A stretch of DNA of 64,000 nucleotides from Lyophyllum atratum (lineage: Eukaryota; Basidiomycota; Agaricomycetes; Agaricales; Lyophyllaceae). Both the position numbers and the translations under genes were made by a program. Positions 11,249 through 22,392 of the stretch are shown piece by piece. The stretch's first letter is position 1. Each line of letters starts with the position of its first letter. The stretch spans positions 620,001 to 684,000 of the forward strand of contig JACGCN010000002.1 of assembly GCA_014905825.1 (NCBI GenBank), in the 5' to 3' direction. The notes beneath the pieces were generated by a model. The model made no database searches, had not been told where the DNA came from, and saw only the letters and a program-made list of their open reading frames with translations.

Positions 11249-11602
11249 TGTTAGAAACGCCTTCTGGGCTATCTAATCTCGTTCCCAACCTATCTCCCAT
11301 CAACCATCTTGATGGTTGTTACTGTACAGCATTCCTGTGTTGCAGGCTGTGTTGGTTGCATCACCATCTTGATGGTGACTTACTACACTGCCTGTTGACC
11401 AGATCAGTTTCCTTAGCTACCATCTAACCGCACACAGCCTTCTTGTGCACAGTATATATAGTAGATTGACCTGAAGTCCCCAGTTTCTAACTTCGGACTT
11501 CAGGTGAGTAGATCAGTCAGTTCCTCAATAAACCAGTTTCTAACTTCGGACTTCAGCTTGTAGCTGTCTAACCTGACATCCCTGCGCTTGCCTGTTCTAA
11601 CA
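11249..11602 (+). repeat. Candidate copia 5' LTR (354 bp)
   Basis: It starts TGTTAGAA and ends TTCTAACA, giving 8-bp terminal inverted repeats of the TG...CA type. It contains a TATA-like AGTATATATAG (about 11451) and a duplicated CAGTTTCTAACTTCGGACTT block (11482 and 11529). It lies about 340 bp before the copia gag start on the same strand. Sequence after 11602 (GGTTATGGGCCC) is where a primer-binding site would sit. No matching 3' LTR is in the window. Confidence 0.65.
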
Positions 11603-11944
11603 GGTTATGGGCCCCGCGCTCTAAGAGCTTAGTTCGATTTTTTGATTCTCACTTGCCTTTATAGTGTGTGCAGCTCCCTTTAGTTACTTTGCCTTCCAAC
11701 TGTTGGGCCTCTACCCTTTAGTGGGTGTTGCTTATAACCTACCTCAGAAATATCGCGGTAACCCCGTTGATCTGGGAGGTGTTACAACTGGGAAGTCAGC
11801 AGTTACATACCTACCTTTATTATATCTCGCTTTTCCTGCTGCACACATTCCTGAAGGCTCAAATTGGAACCCTGCCAGCTCATTATTGCTGGAACTTGGT
11901 TGTATTCCATTTGATTCATAGTGTTAAAAACACCCCAAAGCATC

Positions 11945-12627
11945 ATGTCATCATCCAATTCCAACACCACCAAACTTGGCTTTGCCAAACTCGATGCTAC
12001 CAATTATCCCACCTGGTCAGGTGAAATGCAAGCCTGGCTTATGTCCCAGGGCCTCTGGCGCATCGTTTCAGGCAAATCTACTCTGCCTGCTGTGTCATCA
12101 CCCCGCACCTCCACGGACCATGCTGCCGTCGATGCCTGGGAGCTGCTAGCAGAGAAGGCAGCTGGTCACATCTACTTAATGGTCCAGCCTGACCAGAGGA
12201 TTCATTTTCAAGGAATCTCTGATGACTCTGTGCAGATGTGGAAAGCACTAGAGAAAGTACATCTGCAAAAGCGCCCTGGCACTCGTTTTAATGCCTATGA
12301 CGACTTATTCTCCATCAGAAAGGAGGAAGAGGAGTCACTTCAAACTCTTATGAGCGTTGACCTGGCATTGCGTCGCATCAAGGATTTGCGCCCTGCTTCC
12401 TTCAGCATTGACGAATTGGACAGTGAGCTAGCCTCAATGGCACTCATTAGATCTCTGCCTGAAGAGTTCTCCAACTTCACCTCGGCTCTCCTCCTTCTTG
12501 ACAAACTCGACAAGGCTACCATTCAGCAAGCCTTTGTTACAGAGGAAACCCAACGACGCCGTCGCGCTGCAGACACTTCTGCCTCCACAATTGCCATGGC
12601 TGCAGCCCTGGTCAATGCAATTTGTGA
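11945..12627 (+). CDS. Copia gag, 3'-truncated and fused to RT sequence
   Basis: From the ATG at 11945 the frame gives an N-terminus typical of copia gag (KLDATNYPTWSGEMQAWLM), the middle region LEKVHLQKRPGTRFNAYDDLF and the motif SLPEEFSNFTSALLLLDKLD. It ends at AALVNAICD, exactly where the zinc knuckle starts in the left copy (VNAICDFCGK). The next bases jump to the proline-rich linker before RT in another frame, deleting zinc knuckle, protease and integrase. The open frame runs on to 13009 as an out-of-frame translation of the linker/RT region and is not meaningful there. Gag would form the particle shell; this copy cannot make pol in frame. Confidence 0.8.
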
Positions 12628-12633
12628 CTTATT

Positions 12634-14160
12634 TTGCTTCATCAATTGCCTCCAGCACCTCCTGCACCTGAAAATCGTCCTATCACGCCGCCTCCGCCTC
12701 CTGCACCTGCCCAGCATCACGAGCATTCACCTGAACCTGAAACGCCACCAGCTCCCAATCCAACACCGCTTCCTGCACTTGCAACACCACCTCCTGCACC
12801 AGTGTCGCCGCCTCTTGCACAACGCCATGACAAACGCACTGTTAAGCCTCCTGGCAACTGGTGGGTCGTTGCACGAAATCCTCCACCTGCTATCCCTGAT
12901 AGTAGTGACGAGGATGAGCCGGAAGCGCCAGAGGATGAGCATTTCGAAGATGTGCAGTTTGCGGGATTGGCTTCTAGCTCAGATCCGTGCGCATACAAGC
13001 AGGCAATGAAGGCACCGGATGCAGAGAAATGGAGAGATGCTGCTAATGCCGAAATGACATCCTTGGTTGGCAATGGCACTTGGGAGATCGTTGACTTGCC
13101 TTCTGATACAAAGGCAATTGGCTCTGGTTGGGTATTTCGCGTTAAGCGCAATGCAGACGGTTCTATTGAGCGCTATAAAGCTAGACTCGTTGCAAAGGGC
13201 TATAGTCAACGTCCTGGCATTGATTACAACGAGGTCTTCGCACCTACATTCCGTCCTGCTGTGCGCCTTATTCTTGCCATTGCTGGCATCGAGGACATGG
13301 AATTGCGCTCAGTGGATGTTACATCTCCCAATGGCGACTTGGAGGAGGATATCTATATGCGCCAGCCTGAGGGATTTCATCAAGGTGGTCCCAACCAGGT
13401 TTTGAAGCTGAGCAAGTCGCTCTATGGCCTCAAACAGTCAGCCAGGCAGTGGAATAAGAAGTTACATGCTGCACTTCTGAAGATGGGGTTTACTAGACTT
13501 GAATCTGACCGCTCCATTTACATTTATGTCAAGGGAGAGGTCAAGATCATTGTCCCCATCTACATCGATGATATCACACTTGCATCGAAATCCACTGCTG
13601 CGCTTGACAAGGCTGTCAATGAGCTCTCTCAGCACTTCAAAATCCGTGACTTGGGTGCTTCTAAATTCCTGCTGGGTGTTGAAATCATCCGTGACCGTCC
13701 CAATCGCTCAATTGCACTCTCCCGACGTCAATACATTGTTGACATGCTCGAGCGCTACAGCATGAGTGATTGCAACCCCGTCTCCACGCCTATGGCACCA
13801 GGGACAAAGCTTTCTAAAGCAATGCATGCTCAAACACCAGCAGAAATTGAGGAGATGCACAATGTGCTGTATTTGAATGCAGTTGGCTCTTTGCAATACC
13901 TGTCTACAATGACCCGCCCCGACATTTCCTATGCAGTGTCATGCTTAGGTCGCTTCAATTCGTCTCCTGGACCGAAGCACTGGGCTGCAGTCAAGCATTT
14001 GTTGCGCTATTGCAAAGGCACACTTGATTACAAGCTGCATTACAATGGTAGTCTGGGCACAGAGCTGTTTACCACATTCTGCGATGCTTCTCATGGTGAT
14101 TGCCCGGATTCTGGACGCTCTACTGTGGGATATCTGACGACACTTGGTGGTGGAGCAATT
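12634..14160 (+). pseudogene. Copia RT-RNase H, truncated (right copy)
   Basis: One open frame: Pro-rich linker, RT (NGTWEIVDLP, YKARLVAKGYSQRPGIDY, LYGLKQSARQW, catalytic IYIDDI) and RNase H up to FCDASHGDCPDSGRSTVGYL, then truncation against kinase-gene sequence at about 14160. It matches the left-arm copy except one Ala/Val and a few residues at the inner edge. Where copia elements usually read DVTSAFLNGDLEE, both copies read DVTSPNGDLEE, so the same small deletion is shared. No integrase or protease is linked to it. Confidence 0.85.
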
Positions 14161-14229
14161 GTCGACCTTTCAGAATCTTCAAATCTGGTATATATATCCT
14201 TTATGTTACCTTTCAGCAACTGACTGTCA

Positions 14230-15572
14230 TGACTACCACTTGCAGACTTCTCTTGACCGTGTTGTGGAACAAGTTCTCGACGCCCCGAAGCGCAAAGGAA
14301 AGTGCAAGAAAGGCCCGGCTGACTCACCAACAAAGGATACGTATTTGAGAAGGACGATTCCAGCAAAAAGTGCTCAAGATACCGAGGTCAGTATTCAATG
14401 AGAACTTAGCTTTAGTCTACTTATAACAAAAGCAATGTAGACACCCGAGCACCAACTCGGTGATGCTTAAAAAAAAATTCGAGTCATGGTAGCTCTCGAG
14501 GCACCCAGTGTTGATGATATCAAGCAAGCGTTGGTGGTCCAAACTCCCCCCAGGAGGATGAGCATGCACTCCCTCTGTGCGTGTCATGATCTGTGTACCA
14601 GGATTCCTATTGACAGCTCTATATCTGTGCTAGTCAATGCTAAGACAATCGAATCACACTTGTATCAAACACCTCAGATCCCCTTTCAACATCTCATTAA
14701 AAGGCCCCTTGCTTTCCTTGACATTCAAAGCATCGCCCCATTTCGGATGACCTTTTCATATAACATGGCCAATCCTACTTCCAGCTCCTTTAAATCCGCC
14801 TACACCGGAATCTTCTCAGCCCACATTTTATGAAGCAGGCTCAGTTTCTTACGATGGAAACCAACTGCATTGGCTGGGCTGCCGCGCTCATGGACTCTGT
14901 ATATGCCCTCGTCGCCATTGAAGATGCTCGTTACGGTAAGAAACCTCGCTTCGAAGTGCAACCAACACCTGTGCTTCGTCAAGACGGGACTTGCAGTTTG
15001 AGATACAGAGGAAAGGATGGCCTACCTCATTGAGGAGCTGATTGAGAAGGAAAACCAAGGCTGGTTCATCAAATACCTCAACAATGATTCGCCCAAGCCC
15101 CGCGTTTTCAAAGACAAAGAAAAGAATATTCGTGCTCGCTTTCTAGCCTTTGCTCAACATGTGGAGTTTGAGAAGACCCAAGGAACTGTATTTGTCTCAG
15201 ACTTCCAAGGTAAGCATCACCATTTTACTTGGTTCACTCCAGCTAAGGCATTGATAGATGGTCGGACTCTCCTCACTGACCCCCAGATTATAACCTTGTA
15301 AGCTCCATTTTGCATGTTACCTATCATGGTGTTATCCTAATTGCCTGCCTTTTCTAGCGATCTGTCCAACAATCACATCTTTGCTGACGGGAATGCTTAC
15401 TTATGACACCTTTTGCAAGGAACACTGTTGCAACATGTTTTGCAAGTACTATGGTCTCACTCCCCTTTCCGACACAGATGCTGGCGAGAACTCCGAACAC
15501 GGGCCTTTGTTTGAGCCATCTACTACCCCTCTCACCCCAAATGACGAAACTCCCTGCCGCCATCTCAGATAA
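14230..15572 (+). pseudogene. Alpha-type protein kinase, 5'-truncated (right-arm copy)
   Basis: Atypical (alpha-kinase) Ser/Thr kinase family, expanded in mushrooms. Exons are visible at 14245-14393, 14486-14833 and 14830-14935. The next joins by a clean intron (GTAAG...ATACAG, 14936-15010) give ARYEERMAYLIEELIE. Then come FIKYLNND, FLAFAQHVEFEKTQGTVFVSDF, an intron, LLTDPQIIT, another intron, FADGNAYL, and after a frame break TFCKEHCCNMFCKYYGL. The last Cys/His cluster is the zinc-binding end of the fold. The frame also breaks at 14831 (ATTTTATGA), and the start is missing because copia sequence replaces it at about 14160-14225. Likely inactive unless the frame breaks are sequencing errors. 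Confidence 0.7.
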
Positions 15573-15866
15573 TGATTGCATCCACTTCTGGTTCTGCTCC
15601 CATGGATACTTCGTGTGTCTCCAATGTTGCACGTTGACTGCCATCATGCATAGTAAATCTCCACTCACTGAAGTATCAACTCACTATGCACCAGTTTCCT
15701 TTCGTCATAACCTACTTGTGGCTCCTTAGTTTTTATCCCATCATCTTCATTTGATATTACAGTGATAGTCATGTTCTTGTTGTTCAATATAAACTACGTG
15801 CTCTCTTAAGCCATACATGCCCTCAAGTACAGTAGCCTCATGCGCCAGCAGACAAGAATTCAACAG

Positions 15867-17321
15867 TCAGTTGTCAGATGTGCTATTTACCGTAGCTTGT
15901 ACAGATGAAACACAATCCTTCAATAAATCGTACAGCTTGAGATCCTTGTCCCATTGCGTAGCCTTGCGAGCCATCATCTCATTATACTTCTTCTGATCTC
16001 TCTTGCACAGTTCGGCCTCTGTGTGGTACCCGTTGTCCACATAGCGAATCATTCCTCCCCCGCAGTATTGAGTGAAGGAGACTCAGCTATCTCCAAATGC
16101 AACAGGGACATTTGCATGGGTTAATGTTGCCGAAGGTATCATGATAAGGGCACCAGGAGGAACTCAATTACCAGCTTCAGGTCCGGAAGTACAAGGTGCC
16201 CACTTTTCTTCGGATCGTACTTCCCAAGCCCGAAGACCAATCACCGCATTCATGCTATCATAGTGCGATTTTAGACATTTCCGCCAAAGTTGAATGCAGC
16301 TGCTGGAAAGACACATTGCGGGAATATGGGTTCAAGGTAGGAAAGCTTGTCCAAAAGTAGATCGAGGTGTTCGCGATAATGTCGGTGTACATTGGGTGCC
16401 CAGAGGTTGGAGGCGCCTGAGATAATATCAGTATAAACAGGTAAATAAAAGAATGGATGGCCTACTGTCTGCAAAGTTTGCAAGGCGAATGATGTGCTCA
16501 TTTGCAAGCAAGTGCTTCAGCATGTCAGCATGCGTGCCGACACCAAGGTTAGTGGGATATGTTGCTCCAAGTCCCATGGTGATGCCCACATTGACAGCAG
16601 AGAAGTCACCGCAATGATGGTTCAATTCTGCTGCTGTAAAATGAGCCTCCTGGCCCTCATACAACATGGCTTCGTAGGCTAGTTCGCAAGATTTGGCATA
16701 CATGGGATCATCAGCCATCTGGCCTGCAAGGACCACAAATATACGACCTTCACTACAGACGAGAGGCATGGCAGTTCTGTAAAGAAAACAATGGGCCATG
16801 TGCTGTAGCAGAGTAACAGAAGAAGTGTACATGCCGTCCCACTCAATAAGGCGATAGCCCAAGTCCAGGACTCCTTTCAATGACCTGAAATAGATGCCTT
16901 CATCCGAAGATTTATTTTGTGCAGCGTAGCCACAGCTGGTTGCAGGCAGTTCTTTTATATGGAGGTCAGTGTTATAGGATTTTGCTGCTTTGACATGGGC
17001 CTCGATTATCTCTGGGCGCGTCGGATGGTGACCATGCACAGGGGCATCCGCATCAAGCCTGTTTCGTCGCTTTAAATGGAAGCGCACATTTCTCCTTTTG
17101 CCCCTTGCATTGTACCGGTTGCTATCCGAGCAGGAACACTTGAGGTTTGCTGCTGTTGCAGGCTTATCATCTCGATTTGATGGCAAACCTGTGCTTTCCT
17201 CATGTGCATGGGCAGGCGATGATTGGTGCTGCAGGAGGGTGGATGGATGCGCAATGGAAGGCTCAATGACAGCAGGGCGCAGAGGAGGAGGCATAGCAGA
17301 AGCATTGGATCCAGACCCCAA
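15867..17321 (-). pseudogene. TET/JBP-like 2-oxoglutarate/Fe(II) oxygenase, decayed
   Basis: The long frame 17321-16428 holds a Pro/Ser-rich start, a basic patch (RGKRRNVRFHLKRRNR), then RPEIIEAHVKAAKSY, LPATSCGYAAQN, LGYRLIEWDG and GRIFVVLAGQ...DDPMYA. The next pieces (16507-16271) contain LWAPNVHRHYREHLDLLLDKL and FPAAAFNFGGNV. After a stop come HYD (candidate HxD iron ligand), the shifted block GKYDPKKSGHLVLPDLKLVIEF, THANVPV (second His) and, after a TGA at the expected Arg codon, SFTQYCGGGMIRYVDNGY to the end at 15867. Fungal relatives belong, as far as I recall, to the TET/JBP-type expansion linked to transposons; members may oxidise 5-methylcytosine or thymine. The N-terminal part lies outside the inverted repeat as seen here. 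Confidence 0.6.
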
Positions 17322-17669
17322 GACAGGCTGCTGAGATGGGGTGGCTGTCCAGAACCCTTCAGCTCGGGAATCAAGTGGTGGAGATGCAGGCCTTGAATCT
17401 CCCTCATAGTTGCCCTGCTGTTATGGTATAGCGTACAATAGTCAATTACCTCCAGCTTCATCACTAAACATCAGTAAACTCTTACATCAATAAGCCTTCT
17501 TGACCCTTATCTTTTCCTTATCTTGTACTTTTAGACTTATGACTTTCCTTACCCCTTCAAACCCTTCTATACCTTTCATTACCTATTCAACTAGCACTAT
17601 GTTTGTATACAATGACTTGAACGCGTTCATAAAGCAAAACCAAGAACACCGAGCAAAATCAATGCAACT
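17322..17669. other. Upstream region of the oxygenase remnant
   Basis: A minus-strand continuation to 17464 may include the true 5' exon of the oxygenase. The rest (17465-17669) is AT-rich and CT-rich DNA without a gene that I can see. Confidence 0.4.
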
Positions 17670-18239
17670 TGTTAACTGACAACGCCGAGAAAGCCGAGCA
17701 AACACGATGCTGTCAAACAAGTCGGGCAGCACCGAAGAAGCCGAGCAAACACTGCGTTGCCAAACAAGTCGGATCCGGAATCAGTCATTACCGTGTGCAA
17801 ATGCCGAGATAACCGAACACGACCTCACCACGTTCGATAAAGGTATTTCGGCCTGGGACAGAGCATGCCCGAGGCCGAAGGACTTTAGTATATATTGTAA
17901 CAAGTAGTACAAGGAATGACATCTCTTTCTTATCCCAAATACACTTGAGTGAACTCAGTGGTTAAAGAACTTCGATTTCTTTAAGTAGTCTTAGTTGAGA
18001 TTTACCGATATTGCTGTGCGCTATTGATAAATCTACTTGAGCACGTATATCATAGCTTCGCACTGATATCCTCAATTCAACAGTGACTTCTACGAATTCT
18101 TAGATCTTTAAGATGACTTTCAAATAATTGCATTAGGAATAAGTTAGATATAAATTCATTCATCTCTAAATTACTCAATCATTTCAATCTAACTGCGTGT
18201 ATTCAAAGAATACACCAGCATTATAACCGGATCATAACA
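17670..18239 (+). repeat. Candidate Ty3/gypsy 5' LTR (570 bp)
   Basis: It starts TGTTA and ends TAACA (5-bp terminal inverted repeats), with a TATA-like AGTATATATTG near 17887. A degenerate CCGAGCAAAC / CAAACAAGTCGG repeat occurs at 17690-17775. Gag-like sequence starts within 300 bp downstream on the same strand, which fits a 5' LTR. No 3' LTR was seen. Confidence 0.6.
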
Positions 18240-19633
18240 TTGGTGGACACACCCGGAAACGTCTTACAAGATCAAGATATTTGCTCACACTTTACGAATT
18301 CAGCGGAAATGCCAAGACTCACGAAGAATTCACAGAACGCTAGCGGAGGCGATAAGGTTCTAATAACACGACGAATATTCCTCTACCGGAGTCAGACAGA
18401 AATGATGGCGAAATTCGAAGTCGCAGTCATACTTGATCGAATTCTGTTGACCAAGAAGTTCAACCTCAACCTCCAGATACTTGTCCTTCGGATTATTACG
18501 CTCCATTATTTTCATTGAGCGAACCAGTTCATGGGATTGAATATGACGAAAATAACTTCGACAATATTGAAGTCGATTTTATTGCGTGCCAACCCGTAAG
18601 CAACTTCATAATGGGCGGAGATGACTGGTGTAAAAATGCTACATTAAGATGGAGGGAGGCCTTAACCTACGGTAGATCCATGGGAAAAAGCATACCTTTC
18701 AATAACCCTCGTGCTCTAACGTGCACTGAATGAAAGGATATCTTTGTTGAAGAGTTATTCCAGTTAGATCGAGTATTGACGTTGATCGAGAAATACGAAG
18801 ATAATCAATGTTGTATCCTACCTGCTAGAAGAGAGATCTTAACAAAGTTAAATCAGCTACTCAAAGGCCGAAGAGATGAGGCGAGAGACTCACTGATTAT
18901 CACCGGAGAAGGTGTACCTCCGCTACCGATATGGGGTCTTATCGGAAAGGCCAACAACTGTTGGATTCCGAATGATTTTGAAATCATTGGAGCTTGTTAT
19001 CGGCAAGATGTTGAGACTTTCCTCGCGCATCTTGGATCTCATCATCAGTTTTCTAAGAATCAAACTGATTCTAAGCGAAGTGGTAAGCGACGGGATCAGT
19101 CAAATACCCATAAGGAAAGGTCTCTTGACATCATACCTGAAGAGAGCTGAGATCCCGGAAGTATATCCAGGATAATTGAGCGTGCATTCAGATCTGGGAT
19201 GCATTCAGAATATAGCAAGTTCAAAAATCAATATGCCACCGTCTTCGACAAGCCAACACAAAATAATGGCTCACGACGGATGCAAGAATTGTTTGGAGAG
19301 CGATACCAGAGAGGAAGGGAGACACCTCCTCACCTATCGGGAAGATCTAAGCGAAGCGGTTATACTTCGGACAACGAGGCGGGGAAGCATAATGAAGATC
19401 AACATTACCGACTGCCTCGAGGCGGTAAAGAACACGCTGATCCACCTGATGATGGCGGCGACGACTCAGATGATAGCGGGTCGTGCAAACCATTTTCTAG
19501 AAGGCCTAAGGTACCGCGAGGAAATCTCAAGGGAAAACGAGTTACTGGAGTACTCGCAACAGAGAATGCTAAAACCAAACAGGAAATGCAATTTGAAAAC
19601 AAGTTGAAAACCGGGCTCAGAAGCAGAAATTGA
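18240..19633 (+). pseudogene. Ty3/gypsy gag, decayed and truncated
   Basis: Three consecutive plus-strand segments: an N-terminal part in two frames up to about 18730, a middle segment (18776-19150) and a C-terminal segment (19199-19633). The last has DPPDDGGDDSDDSGS followed by SRRPKVPRGN, the acidic/Gly-to-Arg/Pro tail typical of gag in basidiomycete Ty3 elements. No zinc knuckle, protease or RT follows; the element is cut at about 19640. Frame changes make it non-coding. Confidence 0.5.
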
Positions 19634-19658
19634 ACCTACTCCCTACACAACCCCGCAG

Positions 19659-20018
19659 ATGTGGATAGACTTATATATTGCTAAGGCTATGCACCACGCA
19701 TCCTCCAATTCCAAGCTGGCTTTCCAAAATTGCACTAGAGAACATCAGCAGCACTGTACTAGTGCGCCACAACAGTTCCTTGTGCACGAAGATATTCCTA
19801 CATCCATCACATTTGAAACAAGCTTCTCTCTCTCTGTGCCTCTGTATCCCACAACTGAAATCACTCTATATTCAGCTACCAGATCTCATAAACTTGCTCT
19901 TAGAGGCATAGTCTATGTTGGGAGCAATCATTTCACAGCCCGCACTCTGGATAAAACTTCCATAAGGAATTACGATGGGGCGCAGCACAATGGCTGCCCT
20001 CAATGCTGCATGTGTTAG
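19659..20018 (+). pseudogene. Short open frame resembling part of a transposon-borne protease-like domain
   Basis: A 119-codon frame contains LALRGIVYVGSNHFTARTLDK and RNYDGAQHNG. This resembles the G-(I/V)-I-Y-x-G-x-x-HFTAR...HDG block seen in repeated mushroom ORFs with a cysteine-protease-like fold. The assignment is from memory and weak. No start or upstream exons are evident. Confidence 0.25.
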
Positions 20019-20286
20019 GATTTAAAAGAAAGTAAAGATGGGGCTACCGCGCGAAACATGTATCTATTAATATATGGAAAGGTCATGCAGTAAATAACAA
20101 GGGAGTGGTCTGCTGGGATGTGCAAAAGTCTATCTAAACAATCATCCAGAAAGTGCTCCCAAATTGCGAGTAATAAGACCCCAAACAGTTTAAAGTCCTT
20201 TCCTCATACATCTTGTCATGTCGGAAATTTGCTACATAGCTTCATATAACAGCGCTCTCGCACCAATTATCAACATATAAAGTGTA

Positions 20287-21635
20287 TCAGGCATACAATT
20301 CATCATCACTGCCATCTAATGCTGCCTCAGCACCTGCACGGCTGAATAGTCCAGCAACATATTTCCTCCAAACACCTGGGAGTCGGTTGGATGCAACAAA
20401 AGAAAGTCCTCGCTGGCAAAATGTCAGGTTCGCATCACAAGGATGGACATCGGGGAGGCTAGTGGCGTGCTCCTCCTCGGGAATCCAAATAATGAGTGTG
20501 TTGGCTGCTGCCTGTATGCGTATACCATATCGGGCAAGGTAAAAATGGCAGCCAGAGTTGACGCCTTGGTTGCGAGACAGCGTCCATGACGCTGCATATG
20601 TATGTGGCTGTTTCTCCTTGTGCGTAGCACTGGAAATGCAGCGCGCAAATATTAGTATGCTATTATGCAAAGCACATCACGAGCAGCGTGCCGAGAGTAA
20701 TTCTGGCCAAAGACGCCCGTTGGAGTTGCCAATTCAACATTCTGAAAGTCGAACGAATGCTCTCCAACATTTACCGAATATGTGCCTGTCTGCTGACCTG
20801 GTGCCCCGGACATCTCGCCATTACCATCCATCTGCTTCAGCTGATATGTATCAAAATTGGCAATGATTTCTTCCGGAAGCCTTGCACACATTGCACTCGA
20901 TGTCCGACTCCACGATCGATGTTGCATCCGCAGGCTTGCACAGCAAGTTTCAGACCCAATCAAAATGCGGCTTGCTCCGCGCTCCAGCAGAATATCCGAT
21001 TTGGATGAGTTTCCCTGTATCTTCTATCTGTAGATGTTCATCACTAACATGTCTGTGGACAGAGAATGTCGGACGCACCCATATATTCTTCCGCTGAGGG
21101 ATTGTTTTTGCAACGATAGCTTCAGCCCACGCAACCACATCTTCGTCTGGGCAGAAGTTGCGGATGACCATCCCCATGATTGGCCCAGTCGCATCAACGA
21201 AAATGACGCTCTCTTCAGGTCCGACATCATGCAGATGATTTCACCCAGCGGTGGATATGCCTTGGCGAGTGGAGCCACGACCTTCGTGGGGATTTTGCTG
21301 AGATATGCTGCACGGTCAAAGTTGCTGGAATTAAGCCCCATGTCCCTAATGAAGCGAACACTTGCTCGGCGCTGCTTTTTCCGTGCAGTTTGGGACTCTT
21401 GCAGCAAATCTGATAGCATGCTGGGGACACTTGCATTGCCCCCGCACCAAGACCAGAATGTCCGGATGCCCCCCTGGCTGTCCAAGTGGCAAGAAATGAC
21501 GCGGGCTGCTGTAAGCTCCCGCACCCGGTTGGTAAAGCCCAGACTGTTTCCATTGCGCAAGAATTCCATTGCTAAAGCATCGCCAGCCACCAATTGAATC
21601 GTAGCATTCCGGTGGAGAGTGTGTGTTTTGGCCAT
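20287..21635 (-). CDS. 2OG-Fe(II) oxygenase-like protein, unrecognised subfamily
   Basis: Minus-strand exons in order: 21635-21230 (LRELTAARVISCHLD, TFWSWCGGN...MLSDLLQES), a second frame from about 21230 (VIFVDATGPIMGMVIRNF, VHRHVSDEHLQIEDTGKLIQIGYSAGARSKPHFDW), then 20963-20660 (LPEEIIANFDTYQLKQMDGNG, GTYSVNVGEHSFDFQNVEL, GVFGQNYSRH) and 20640-20287 (SWTLSRNQGVNSGCHFYLARYGI, AANTLIIWIPEEEHATSLPDV, RLPGVWRKYVAG). PHFDW gives an HxD-like pair and EEEHATSL a later His, matching a double-stranded beta-helix oxygenase, but that reading is mine. Homologues are repeated, uncharacterised proteins in Agaricomycetes. Some frame joins look like introns, others may be frameshifts, so intactness is uncertain. 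Confidence 0.4.
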
Positions 21636-21893
21636 GCGTTCCGTAGGTTAGGTTGAGGTTTGGCGGTGCGCTCTTCAAAGTCAGCCAGCAAACAACTTCA
21701 TTGCTGCCTCCACCTCCGCCTGCTGCCACACTGCTTCGCATCTGCTCCCTGCACCCTGAGCTCTGCATATTTAGGTGCTTCTTCACTACGTCTTGGCCCA
21801 CACCAGATTCTTGGTGCTGATTACCTTCAGTGTGTAGCAGTGACTGGCTTGCAGTGCAGACTGCGCGGCAGCTAAGATACATCGATAACTAGG

Positions 21894-22385
21894 TCAGTTT
21901 CCACTCATTTTCTTCGGTCTTTTGCTTTTTCTGATGCTATTCCTATTGCAGAACTTGGGTGTGCACTCCCTGGAGCGACCCCGCCACTCAGCTCATGGCA
22001 GGGAGCCCAAAAACTCGTGGTGGACATGAGGCCACCAGGGCCTTGCCAGATCAGTTCTCACTCAATATCTTCGGTCTTGGGCTTCTTCTGAAGCTATTTC
22101 TCCTGTAGAATTTGGCTATGCCCTCTCCGGAGCAACCCAGGCTCCAGCGACTCAGTTCATTGCAGGAGGCCAAAGAAATTGATTTTGGGGTATATCAGGC
22201 CACCAGGGCCTTGCCAGGTCAGTTCTCACTCAATATCTTCGCTCTCGGGCTTTTTCTGAAGCTATTCCTCCTGTAGAATTCGGCCATGCCCTCCCTAGAG
22301 TGACACAGCCGCTCAGCTCATTGCAGAAGGCCAAAAAACTCGATCTTGGGGCATGCAAGGCAGTGAGGGTATACCTATTATGCCA
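21894..22385. repeat. Degenerate tandem repeat, three units of about 157-168 bp
   Basis: Units start near 21894, 22051 and 22219. Each holds TCAGTT(T/C)...CTCA...ATCTTCGGTCTTGGGCTT, a GAAGCTATTCCTCCTGTAGAA block, TGCCCTC, CTCAGCTCATTGCAG and CCACCAGGGCCTTGCCAG. Spacing varies by a few bases and identity is moderate. It lies upstream of the oxygenase-like gene. Confidence 0.75.
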
Positions 22386-22392
22386 GTTTCAA

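Larger units (their letters stand above)
12631..16389. repeat. Right arm of the large inverted repeat
   Basis: Reverse complement of 1-3759. The inner edge is at 12631: 12630/3760 differ and homology ends. A handful of mismatches lie between 12640 and 12690, after which the arms read the same apart from 14126/2264. Spacer length between arms is 8871 bp. The outer edge at 16389 is set only by the window edge on the other arm. Confidence 0.97.

Noticed and set aside
11290..11385. Repeated short near-palindromes around CCATCTTGATGG
   Set aside because: Two imperfect small palindromes inside the candidate LTR; too short to support a separate feature.
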